Shown here: positions 1-10,234 of the stretch, piece by piece
How the letters are laid out: each line of letters opens with the position of its first letter
Numbering within the stretch: the stretch's first letter is position 1
NCBI GenBank assembly: GCA_021030915.1
Contig: JAGEMR010000017.1
Coordinates: forward strand, 248,001 to 312,000
Direction of reading: 5' to 3'
DNA: 64,000 nt
DNA from: Astrothelium macrocarpum
Taxonomy: Eukaryota; Ascomycota; Dothideomycetes; Trypetheliales; Trypetheliaceae
Notes under the pieces: model-generated
What the model was told of the DNA's origin: nothing
Databases searched by the model: none
What the model saw: only the letters and a program-made list of their open reading frames with translations
Position numbers and translations under genes: made by a program

Positions 1-1646
1 GTCGCATTTGACCTTTCGCTTTCTGCACAAATGACAGCTGGGTGTCGTTAACTGTCGTCGACTGCTGTCGCGATCTCCAGAGCCCGCACTAGTGGACGAA
101 CCCTGCTCTGCACTACTAATTCCTGCACTCATGGGAAGGGAAAGATTGATAAGGTACAAGCAACGATGTACTCAAAGTCGACAGACCGGTGACGGCTTGA
201 CAGCTCAAGTTTCATCCCCACAGCTCAAGTACCGTCTGATATCTGCATCCAGAAGCAGATCTGATTACAGATCCTTTACTCGGGAATAGAGTGACTCTTC
301 GCGCATGATGCAGGGCTGTCTTAGTCTAGATTGCTGGCTTGTTGGAGCTGAAACGTACTGAGGTCATAGTGAATAGACGATTCCCTGCCGACCCCGGATA
401 CGGCTGAATGCCTTTTCCGTTTCTTTCTGTTGGTGCGAGCGCTAGTACAGTAAGCAGCCAAGTGAGAGCGAAGGCAGCAGCAGTGGTTTCGTGGTCCTCG
501 AAATGGGGAAATTGCGAGCCTATCGGCTTAGAATGCTCGCCATTCCGAGAAGACTAGTGAGCTAATTTGCCGCTACATGAGTGCTGCCGAGAGCAGTCTG
601 GAACAATTTCCTTGAATTCCAGGTTTGAAGGCTGATGACTAACACACGGCCAAATTTGGATCATGCCAATGTGCTTACATCACCAGGCCAAGGAACGCAC
701 CAGTCATATTTCATCATGTGAAGCAAATAGAACGCCGTCAGGATAGATCACTAAAAACCAAACCTAAGATATTTGAGCGATGACAAAAGTCAAGAAATCT
801 CGTATAGAATGGGATGATTTCGGTAATCAGAAGCTTCATTCTGATATCTTGGACTTATTTTGCACGTATCAACGCATGTCCTGCTCTGCTAACCAGCGCG
901 TTAAATTGTAAACTTTGTTTGACTACTCCGTAGGCAAGATATCAATGAATTACGTAGTGATCATTGTACACCACTGGAGAAGCGGATTTCGCAACTGCAC
1001 GTGTTCTCTACAGCATCCAGCAAATGTTTCATATCCTCTAGTAGTCGCTCTCTACCGTATCTACATGATAGAGAATTTTCTAGGGAAGCCATTCCCACTA
1101 CTCACACTAGTCTCTCTCAAATGCGAAATTTTGCCATTTCCAATGTAATGAGAGTCTCCATTAACTCTAATGCTTCCTCCAAATATATCCAGGCCAAAGT
1201 CGCAGCGAATATGCTACATAATATTGCTCTTTTTTAGATTCGCCAAGATATTTCAAAGCTGAGTTTTGGCTGTGACATCATCACGCTGAAGACCAAAGAT
1301 GTTATGGAACGGCGAGACCAGTACCTTTACGGAGGAATGGTGAGGATCTGTTTGGATAATTCCTTTTCCGCAGAACATTAAGAAATTGCGTGCTGTAGGG
1401 GAATGATCGGGAATGGCTCGGCGGAGGCTGGCAAAAGTCTTGATGGTAGAATAGCTTTTCAGAAACCGAGACCCATGTTGCTTTCTCTGTAAGAATCGAA
1501 TTGAGTCGAGTCTTCAGAATCCCGCGTTACGAGATCTGTTTCATTTGTAAATGTCCCTCCACGCCACTGCGACGTAGGATAATGTGTGTTCTCGCCAACG
1601 GGATGATTCCTTGCGGCTAAAAGTCCCTTTGCTGAATTTGAAAGGC
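1..1646. other. Intergenic, no gene seen
   Basis: No reading frame here has the length, composition or family resemblance of a gene. The few open frames are under 80 codons and overlap on both strands. The right part is the 3' flank of the F-box gene. A gene whose body lies to the left of the window could own some of this as UTR. Confidence 0.6.
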
Positions 1647-3077
1647 TTAATACCAATCATTGCTAACTTCGCTGCGTTTCTCACCTTTTGGATTCAGGCT
1701 CAACACCCTCTTCAGAAAGAGGTGATTGCTGACTTCTGATTCAAACGTGCCTGATATTGTTCTTTTGCCAACGACCTCGAAAGAGTCGTATCGCTCCTCA
1801 TTTTCGCCGTTACAGGCCGCCCATTCTGGATTGAATGGTGATGTGCCATCCCCAAGGTCGCACCATCGAGTAACAACAATGGCATGTTTGAAACCTATTT
1901 GACCTTGAGTTCTATCTTCAATCATCTTCAACTCAATAAGATACTCCGTTGGGCATTCGGGACAGCGTCTTATATCCCTACAGTCTTCGCAAGTCTTGCC
2001 GGAAAAGTCGCGGTATCTACTCGACACAGACAAGCTGTAGCCACTCTTCAATTGGGTTCGGAAGCTCTCGGGTGCCTTTGGAACGTGGCGCAGTGCGCAC
2101 TTGCAGATTTTGGATAACTCGCCATCCTTCCAATGAGCACAGCATGAGAAATAAGGAAAGAAGTCTTCTCTCTCAAAAAGCAGCATCCGCTCGCTGGTCG
2201 GGGTACTATCAGTTGGTGCGGGACAAGTACTGACAACGCGCATGAGAAGATGGCCCTTGTGCAGGATAAAGCGTGAATTGTGCGTCCATTCGCTGTCGCT
2301 ACACTTCCATCGACGGCCCAAAGAGTCAGCGGTAATACCGTATGATGATCCGAATCGTTTGGCTCGCGTGGCAAGCTGCACAAACGCAAATGGCAGTTCT
2401 CGCGCATGTGCGATGCGAGTGCGAGGAAGTCTGGTATGTTGAGCAAGAGGGCAGTTGAAAAGTGGGTTAGCCACATAGTTTATCTTGAATCTTTCCTCAC
2501 CATATTGTGTTCGGAGATGGAATTTTGAACATGGAAAGCATAAAAGATATGCGGGAAGGCTCTTATTCAATCGAACTAGGAAGCGGGTCTTGTTCCTTTG
2601 GCATTTTGGATCATTTAGTGACTTCCACGGTCCATTGCCAATTCGGTCCAGAAGCGTTTTCGTCGAGAAGATGAGAGCGGCAGCATCTTCCGTCGGCAAA
2701 AAATCTGCAATGCGTTTCCATAATTGAGGGGACAAACTCTCAATCATAGGCTCGCCAGGATCGCGTCCTTCTTCGCGTAGAGTCTCAGTGTCGGAATCAA
2801 GTGACAGCCTTCTTGATAAAGAATGGAGCATTTCGGTGGGGTCCACAGGTCTCGGTCCTCCAACAAGAGTAGACGTCTCACTCGAAACTGAGTAACGCCG
2901 CTCGCCTGTCTGCGAATCAATGCGACTGGGGCCAACATCCTCAGAGTAATGTCGTCCCAATCTGAAGCCATTAGGAGATACCAAGCTATCTCTTCTTCCG
3001 GATTCTTCGGGTTTGGATTTGGACGAGCTGTTCGAGGTTAGCCTGGAGAGCGAAAACCGCTTCTTCCGTAATGGCAT
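1647..3077 (-). CDS. F-box domain protein
   Basis: Single-exon protein of 476 residues starting at an ATG at 3077. Residues 1-110 are Ser/Arg-rich and probably disordered. Residues about 112-150 (LSPQLWKRIADFLPTED followed by an AALIFSTKTLL helix) look like an F-box, the Skp1-binding motif of SCF ubiquitin ligases. The rest carries several Cys pairs (CEDCRDIRRCPECP near residue 360) of the kind common in ascomycete F-box proteins with no known substrate. If it acts in an SCF complex, the C-terminal half would bind the target. It is transcribed away from the GH20 gene, and the two share the 374-bp gap 3078-3451. The F-box call is firm; the substrate cannot be guessed. Confidence 0.8.
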   Translation of the reverse strand: MPLRKKRFSLSRLTSNSSSKSKPEESGRRDSLVSPNGFRLGRHYSEDVGPSRIDSQTGERRYSVSSETSTLVGGPRPVDPTEMLHSLSRRLSLDSDTETLREEGRDPGEPMIESLSPQLWKRIADFLPTEDAAALIFSTKTLLDRIGNGPWKSLNDPKCQRNKTRFLVRLNKSLPAYLLCFPCSKFHLRTQYGEERFKINYVANPLFNCPLAQHTRLPRTRIAHARELPFAFVQLATRAKRFGSSYGITADSLGRRWKCSDSEWTHNSRFILHKGHLLMRVVSTCPAPTDSTPTSERMLLFEREDFFPYFSCCAHWKDGELSKICKCALRHVPKAPESFRTQLKSGYSLSVSSRYRDFSGKTCEDCRDIRRCPECPTEYLIELKMIEDRTQGQIGFKHAIVVTRWCDLGDGTSPFNPEWAACNGENEERYDSFEVVGKRTISGTFESEVSNHLFLKRVLSLNPKGEKRSEVSNDWY

Positions 3078-3451
3078 GGTCAGAAATGAGCCAAGGATAC
3101 ACCAAGAATTGACAATATGCTAAATTTTTGAAACCTTGAGAGAACTTAGGGAAAGGGTTGACATTCTCCCCAGTGATCAGCGGAGATAGCGTCATTGTCG
3201 GATCACTGCGGAGAGTTTGTCTAGCCCCGAATTAGTTTAGCCGGTGTTTACAAAACTCTCATTCAGGGGTAAAGGTTTGACTGCAACCATCATCTGACTC
3301 TGCTGTGATCGTGCAGACTCGATAAAAACGAGCTCACTTCCTATTCTGGCAACGAGTCAATTGTCGCTGGACATGAAAGTTAAGAACTCTACGTTTATCA
3401 ATTGAAAAGCACGGGTTCGATTGGAGTTTCTCATGATCAACCTTATCAAGG
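3078..3451. promoter_or_regulatory. Divergent promoter region
   Basis: Gap between the F-box gene (-) and the hexosaminidase gene (+), so it must hold both 5' flanks. No TATA box or known operator was identified with confidence. Confidence 0.5.
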
Positions 3452-5282
3452 ATGCATCTGAATCTGGTCTTCGTCTTCCTCTTTTTCAGCATTGCGCACG
3501 CTACCTTACCCTTGTGGCCTATTCCACGCCACATTCAGTCAGGTAATACGACTTTATGGATGACACGTGACGTGACCTTATCCTACTCAAATGATCTTAA
3601 TCTGCAGAATTTCTTTGGCTGGATTTGGGATTCTGCACAGCTTCCAAACTTGTTTGTTGGCGTCAGTCATTAGAATCACAAGGGGATCTAACTGGATATA
3701 TAGCCAGAGCCCGAGCCATGGGCGACAGACGCCTGCTTTGAAGAGAAATCTTGTGCATCTCGCGTTTCAACGGACGCAAAAGAAGGTATTTGATCAAAAC
3801 ATTGCGCCAACGAAGTTTCATCCTCGAGCAACTCCCTTTGAGCCATCGATAAACGGCATTCCAGAGGGCTTCGTAAAGGTCATTGATATCAAAGAAGTGT
3901 CCAAGATCTCTCATGAAGCAATTAGCGATGGCGTGCCTGATGAAGCATATTCTATAGAAATCAGCTCGCAAGGTAATTGTACAATCCAGGCTGTCACAGT
4001 GCATGGCGCTATTCACGCATTAGAGACGCTTGCGCAGCTCTTTTTTACTCACTCCTCTGCGCCTGATCTCGCCTATCTAGCTTTTGCTCCTGTCTCCATT
4101 GTGGACAGCCCAAGGTTTGGACATCGTGGATTGAATCTCGATATTTCCAGGAATCAATTTTCAGTCGAGGATGTAATGAGAGTTATCGAGGGAATGAGCT
4201 CAAGCAAGTTCAATAAATTGCATCTCCACGCCATCGACTCGCAGTCTTGGCCAATCGAAATACCTACACTTCCAGAACTAGCCTACAAAGGAGCGTATGA
4301 ACCTACACAGATTTGGAGCGTGGCTGACCTCGAAAATGTACAAAACTTTGGATCAGTGCGTGGTATCGATGTGTACTTGGAGATTGACATGCCTGGACAC
4401 ACGACTTCGATTGGAAAAGCGTATCCAAGCATGGTTACTGCTCCAAATGAGCCAAAATGGCAGTACTATGCAGCAGAACCGCCTTCCGGCCAGTTGAGAT
4501 TGAATTCTAGTGATGTGCACGAGTTTGTAATAACGCTTTTGAGCGACCTGCTGAAGCGCACTGGCATGTATACTTCTATATTCCATATAGGAGGCGATGA
4601 GCTTAACAAGAATGCCTACAATCTTGATCCGACAGTGAACTCGTCATCGAAAGAGGTCCTACGTCCGCTAGTCCAATCTTTCATGAGCCATGTGACGAAG
4701 CTAACTGGACGCTATGGATTCACGCCTCTCGTTTGGGAGGAGATGGTTTTGGACTGGAATCTCACCTTACCCAAGAACACCGTTGTCCAAACATGGCGCT
4801 CCACTTCATCCCTTCTTGATGTCGTTTCGAGGGGTCATAAAGCTCTCTTTGGATCCAATTCTCATTGGTATCTTGACTGCGGTCACGGTGCCTTTCTTGA
4901 CTATGCCGACCCTTCTCAGCCATCTTCAGATCCGATGGTGAATCCACCATTCGAAGATTACTGCAGTCCCTACAAAAACTGGCGACAGGTTTACTCATAC
5001 AATCCCTTGGAAAACATTCCTGAATCTCTCCAGGATTTGTTGATTGGCGGCGAAGTACATTTGTGGTCTGAGTTGACGGATTCTGTGACGCTGGATGGAA
5101 TGCTTTGGCCGCGAGCAGCAGCAGCAGCGGAAGTAATGTGGAGAGGGCCAACATCCAGACCAACAGAAGACACAACAAGGCGTTTGGCTTTCCTAAGGGA
5201 ACGTCTTGTTGCCAGAGGTATTGCAGCCGGCATGGTTACAATGGAATGGTGTCTGAGGAACCAAGGCGGCTGTGTGATTTAA
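3452..5282 (+). CDS. Secreted GH20 beta-N-acetylhexosaminidase
   Basis: Removes terminal beta-linked GlcNAc/GalNAc, in fungi mainly from chitin oligomers and wall glycans outside the cell. Two exons are inferred: 3452-3651 and 3704-5282, with a 52-nt intron (donor GTTTGT, branch CTAAC at 3689-3693, acceptor TATATAG). The join restores one frame and a 592-residue protein. The N-terminus has a hydrophobic signal peptide and the family opening LPLWPIPRHIQSGNTTLW. The catalytic Asp-Glu pair is in HIGGDELN at about residues 365-366. EIDMPGHT, LVWEEMV and the Trp/Asp-rich SHWYLDCGHG segment match the GH20 barrel. Length is normal for secreted fungal NagA-type enzymes. The segment around residues 67-80 is set by the intron choice; everything after is secure. 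Confidence 0.92.
3652..3703 (+). other. Intron of the GH20 gene
   Basis: 52-nt spliceosomal intron that joins two frames. Donor GTTTGT, branch CTAAC 11 nt before the acceptor TAG. The alternative AG at 3706-3707 would break the frame. Confidence 0.8.
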
Positions 5283-6128
5283 TGGTCATACCGTCAAATG
5301 TGATCCTTCCAAATCTCTTGGAGGTTGGCATTTTAGACATTGTCAATGAAGATGGGATATAGTTTTGGATAATGTCATTCCAAATAGGCAAAGGCAAAGA
5401 AACACTACTGGAAGAAAAATGTCCACGTAAGAGCTCTACAGTAATCGATTAGTCCCTCTAATTATGGCGCTAGCTCATCCTTTTAATAGTGAAAACGACG
5501 TGAGGTTGAAAGAGACTCTGCTGGGCCCAAGCAGCGCAGCAGATTCTAGCAATTGCCAGCAAGGGACATAGGGCCGGCAATATTGCTTAGCTAATCTCTT
5601 CTTATCAACTTACGGTATCTGGCGTGAAAGGAATACTGGAGATGAAAGCCTTCAAAATAAAATAGAGAGGCTTCTTTAGATGACTACTTACCATTTGCGG
5701 TCTTATGGAGGTTCTTAGGAGCCAGAAAAGATGAAGGATAGGTTCTCATGCCGCTGGCTCATTTTCAGCCCATTTCAGTGTTCAGCGCTCCTCACACATT
5801 GTTCGTAGGTTTGAGGTGCATTAATGAGCATAGTTTCAGATGGTCAGCCAATGACTCACGGATCTCGTGCACCTACTATTAGATATTGATGCCTTAACTT
5901 AAGTTTAATCTAACCTCACAGGTTCCGGTGAAACATTCTGTGCCGCTATGTAATGCTGACATTGCCATGTTAGTTCCTAAGGTACCCACCTCACGAATCG
6001 GAGCCAGCATGATCAATTTTTTTATTGCTAAGTAGAACGTCTTTCCGAAACTGAAAACCGACTACAATTGCCAATTGGGGTCCAAATTTTCTCATTACAT
6101 TTGTCAATCAGATTGCGCTCCAGCTAAC
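5283..6128. other. Intergenic, no gene seen
   Basis: Holds the 3' flank of the hexosaminidase gene and the promoter of the methyltransferase gene. AT-rich, with no open frame that looks coding. Confidence 0.6.
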
Positions 6129-6878
6129 ATGCTTAAGTCTACGGTATCTGAGCGTCTCCCCAAATCCGAATTCAACTTCGATAATGTAGCCAAAATGTAC
6201 AATTCTCTCGGTACCCAGTACGGGGACTATATCGAGACCGATGCAGGCCGTCTTCAATCACTGGAATGGATAATACAAAATCTGGACGCCAAGCCATCAA
6301 CTGACGAACACCGTATAGACGATGGACGTTTCATCGTTGACCTTGGATGCGCGCACGGTCAACCCACGGTACAACATCTTGCTGAGCGTCTCTACCAGCA
6401 AAACCAAGCCGAAGGTACGGTGCAAAATGATCAGATAGTAGGGGTGGATCTGTCCGAAGGACAAATCAAACTCGCTCGTTCGGCCGTTCAGATTCCCGGA
6501 GCAAGCTTCGAGATTGCTGATCTGCGAACATGGGAACCTCCCGAGAAATATAGAAACGGACACTGTGATGCTGTGACAAGCTTCTACGTGCTGAACCACC
6601 TCCCATGGGATGACTATCGTGCGACAATCAAGCGAATGGCCTCTTGGCTGAAGCCAGGTGGGCTCATGACGCTTGGCGTAGTCACGGGCGTGAATGGCAG
6701 AGTAACATGGTTTGGGTTCGAAGTGATTGCAACAAGCGCACCGTTAGAAGAGAACGTAAAGCTTGTTAAGGAAAGTGGATGCGAGATTGTGAACGCATTT
6801 GAGGAGGAATGGAGATCCGCCAAGGTACCAGATAGTCGTCCAAAACTTAACCAATTTATTTGGGCTCGGAAAGGATGA
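6129..6878 (+). CDS. Class I SAM-dependent methyltransferase
   Basis: Intronless 249-residue protein. I start it at the ATG at 6129, because the frame upstream has no other ATG. Motif I (FIVDLGCAHGQPT), which binds S-adenosylmethionine, is followed by an acidic strand-2 end (IVGVDLSEGQI) and a post-motif ADL; WLKPGGLMTLGV fits motif III. This is the UbiE/Methyltransf_25 type of small-molecule methyltransferase. The substrate is unknown. No PKS, NRPS or other biosynthetic gene is adjacent, so a role in secondary metabolism is not supported. Residues 10-45 (YNSLGTQYGDYIETDAGR) form the usual substrate-side helix. Confidence 0.85.
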   Translation: MLKSTVSERLPKSEFNFDNVAKMYNSLGTQYGDYIETDAGRLQSLEWIIQNLDAKPSTDEHRIDDGRFIVDLGCAHGQPTVQHLAERLYQQNQAEGTVQNDQIVGVDLSEGQIKLARSAVQIPGASFEIADLRTWEPPEKYRNGHCDAVTSFYVLNHLPWDDYRATIKRMASWLKPGGLMTLGVVTGVNGRVTWFGFEVIATSAPLEENVKLVKESGCEIVNAFEEEWRSAKVPDSRPKLNQFIWARKG

Positions 6879-7173
6879 GATTGTCTACAAAAAGGTCCAC
6901 TAGGTCTTGACACTCTATCATTAAGTCAAATCATTCAATAGACATGGTGTAGGACTGATCGCATGCACACATATGATCAATAAATAGCAAAGTCAAGGAA
7001 ATGCTAGCAATTATTACAAGATGTCCACACACTCGAGATCAAGGCTTTACACGCCTTTGCGACAAATACCGATATTGTGAGAAATTTTGAACACAGCTTT
7101 TCCCAAATTCCCTAAACTTACACATTATGTCAATCACAAATGCTAAGCAAAACAGGTATTACACAGATCTGCA
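6879..7173. other. Short convergent 3' flank
   Basis: Lies between the methyltransferase (+) and the repeat protein (-) and probably holds both transcription ends. Nothing else is seen. Confidence 0.5.
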
Positions 7174-9309
7174 CTAAAAGAAACTGTTCTTCTCTCCAGA
7201 AGGCGTCTCCTCGGGTTTCGCGTTTTCGGCTTCCTGCTTGACATCCTCCACATTCTCCTTCTTATTCTTCCCCGAAATCCCACCCCAAACTCCCGATCCC
7301 AATCCGCCCACCCCCTTTCCTACTCCACCAACAATCGAACCCACCCCACCAACCACATCCCCCCTTCCCAGATTCCCCACTCCCTCTCCCAGTCCCCCCG
7401 TCACGCCCGTCACCGTATCCCCAACCCCCTTCGTCACCCCTCCAACCGCCTGGCCCGCCCGACTCGGCATCACACCTCCCACATTATCCCCCAGCCCCTC
7501 CACCGTATCTCCCAGCCCCTTCCCAACACCACCAACCGTCTTACCCACTCCTCCCGTCGCCCCACTCGCCACACCACTCACATCGCCCTTCCCCAGCGCC
7601 CCCGTCGTATCACCCACCGTCTTCCCCAACCCGCCCGTCGCCCCACTCACCGTCTTCCCCACATTCCCCGTCGTATCACCAACCAGCCTTCCCGCGGGCC
7701 CACCCACCGTATCCCCCACATTCTTCCCCGCCCCCGCTACCGTGCCGCTCACGCCATCGCCCACGCCCGACACAGTGCTGCCGACGCCCTGGCCCGCGCC
7801 GCCCACCGTCGAGCCGACGCCGCCGACGAGGCCGCGGCCCGTGCCGAGGACGTCGCCGCGTGACGCCGCGCCCGCCGTGTCTGTCGCGGTCTTGGAGAGG
7901 TTGCCGATGGCGCCGTCGGCGGTGGATTTCACGTTGGAGCCTGTGCGGGCGACGGTCGAGGTGGTGCCTTTGACGGCGCCGGAGGCCGTTTTGGTGGCGG
8001 GGCTGGCGCGGTTGCCTGTGGCTTTGTTGAGGGTGCCTAGAGGGGGGGGGGAAGGTGAGATTAGCGGAGGTTGTTGCGCATGAAGCCTGTGATGAGGCCC
8101 GTGAGGGTGCTGCCGAGGGAGGGGGTGGTGGTGGGGGCAGGAGGGGGAGAGGGGATGTTGGGGGTGATGGGGAGCTCTTTCCCGTAGGATTGGAGCTTGA
8201 GGGCATATTTGGAAATGAGCGCGAAGAGGAGCGGGTCGGTGAGGAATTCATGGGAGAGGGAAGCGAGGGCGGGATCGGAGAGACAGGTTTTGAGGAAGGC
8301 TGGGGATAGAAAGAGGACTCAACATGTGGTTCGCACAACATTTGTTTGACAAAGGAAAATATGGATTCGTGGGAATGGGTGCTAACATATAATGGAACTT
8401 ACCAGCACCGGCGTCGACCCCTTTGTCCAAAGCACCCGTCGCTGTCCCAACAGTCTTGTTCGCACCTCCAGTCACCGCTCCTGTTCCCTTTTGCAATGCT
8501 CCTGTTCCAGTCCCTACAGCTTTCTGGGTTGTTGTTTGCGGTGGTTTCTTCTGCGCACTCCCGGCCGCTGGTTTCTTTGCTGCTCCACCAGCAGGTGACC
8601 CAGTCACCCCTGTGCCTTGTTTTGCTGCGGCAGGAGCACGAGAAACGGTATCATTGAGCAACTTCGTGGCCGCTGCTGGAGAGGCGCCGTTGGCTGCACC
8701 AGATGCGCCCCCTGTTGCAGGCTTCTTCACAGCTGAAGCAGGAGTTTTGGGAGCGGTGGCATTGGGAGTTTTGCTCGATGCTGCAGAAGTGGCAGGCTTG
8801 GAGGCAGCAGACTGAGCTGCTGCTGCAGGCTTCTTCGCCGCATCGGCGCCTGCATTAGGAGTCTTGGGTACTGCTTTCTGTGTACCAAGAGGAGTGCGAG
8901 GCTTGGCGGGTGTTTTGGTAGCTCCAATAGGGGTCTTTGCCGGTCCAGTCGTTGCTGATTTGGTTGCTGCCCCGGTTGCACTAGAAGGTTTGGCCGCTTC
9001 TGTTGCTGTACCCTTGTTTACGCTTCCCGATGTAACTGGCTTCTTCGTTTGTCCCAGAGGTGTCTTATTGGCTGACGCTGCTGGTTTTGCTGCAGGTGCT
9101 GGTGTCTTGTTCGTAGTTGCAGGTGGAATAGGCTTCTTGGCACCCACTGGCGTTTTGGAGGTTGCAGAGGAAGAAGCCGCAGTAGGTTTTGCTTGGGTTG
9201 ATGTTCCAGGAGTAGAAGTCTTTCTCGGACCAAGCTTGGCTGGCTTGGGTCTGGGTGGTGCAGGTGTTTCTGCAGGAGGATCATTATCTTTCATTTCTAT
9301 GGCAGCCAT
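7174..9309 (-). CDS. Low-complexity protein: Ala/Pro/Lys-rich N-half, Gly/Val/Thr-repeat C-half
   Basis: Inferred exons 9309-8403, 8299-8078 and 8036-7174 give 663 residues. Exon 1 encodes a basic, disordered region with repeats of the KTPxGxxK type and runs of Ala/Pro. Exon 2 encodes a 74-residue insert with helix-like sequence (TCLSDPALASLSHEFLTD) and then a Pro-rich linker. Exon 3 encodes degenerate GxVGxTVxG repeats, like LEA or glycine-zipper proteins, and ends in a charged tail (GEKNSFF). Intron 1 is GT-AG (8402-8300). Intron 2 (8077-8037, 41 nt) has no GT donor and needs a GC-AG junction. All boundaries are phase 1, so skipping exon 2 also keeps the frame. No enzymatic motif is seen. 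Stress-protective or organelle-associated roles are possible for LEA-like repeats but not shown. I start at the ATG at 9309; there is no upstream in-frame ATG. Confidence 0.7.
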
Positions 9310-10234
9310 AATTGCTAAGGTGGAAGGTATTACAAAAGGAAGACTGAACGTGAGTAAACAAAAAAACAAGCAAATGAAGCCACTCGTTATACAAATTTAA
9401 AGTTGCAAAGCTTGGAATGGAGTTTTAAATGGGAAAGCTAATAAGAACATGATGTCACTAGCTTCAGCCACAACAATCACTGCAACGGAGATCACAACCT
9501 CATCAAGCCACACTGCCACATGAAACTCTAAATTGACAGGGGGGATTTTTCTCTTATTGTCCGAGGAATTCGTACGCATCGTATAACGTGCCACACGACC
9601 CTTGAGCCTGAGTACATATTGCTGGCATTTGCGACTATCGCCCCACAGGCCTACGGTCCTTCTTCAACATCATCTCTCACTTCTAATAAATCGTCGTCGT
9701 CGTCAATTAGTACATCATCGAATGTTGTATCCGGAGCTTTTGCAAGATGGTAAGCTTCCTTCATCCAGGTGATGGTCCTCCAGATAGCTTATCCACTATA
9801 GCGGTGACGAGCACTGCTCGCGATATCCTCGATTCTCTCGGTACGCTTTGTATACGAGCCAGGCGACTGACGTTAGAATGCATGCTACCCTTGGAGAACA
9901 GGATCCGTACATTGCATGTACTATGCACCATGCCCAGTTGGAATGCGCAGAGCGACTGTAACTTCCTATCCGATTTCCATTCTGTGGATATCTGAAGCTA
10001 ACAGCAATGTCAACTAACAAGGCGTTTGATTATGCCCCCATTCTTTTTGTGAGCCACGCCCTTGACCAATAAATTATTCGGATTCTCTGGTCACGTCACG
10101 AAACATGCCGCAGGTATCGTACTTTTTGATCGGGAATGATGTCTTGCAGATTAGTTGAAAGGCAAATTACCACTACTCGCAAGACATTACTGAATGAGTG
10201 TATTGCATTGTTAAAAGTGAATTAGCTACTGGAT
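9310..10234. other. Intergenic, no gene seen
   Basis: Promoter side of the repeat-protein gene and 3' side of the reductase-like gene. A short CGT/CGTC microsatellite lies near 9690. Open frames here are short and unlike proteins. Confidence 0.6.

Noticed and set aside
7238..9400. Long open frames on the + strand (Pro/Thr-rich and Val/Ala-rich) opposite the repeat-protein gene
   Set aside because: They mirror the low-complexity minus-strand codons. The minus strand has splice sites, ATG and phase-consistent exons; the plus strand has none.
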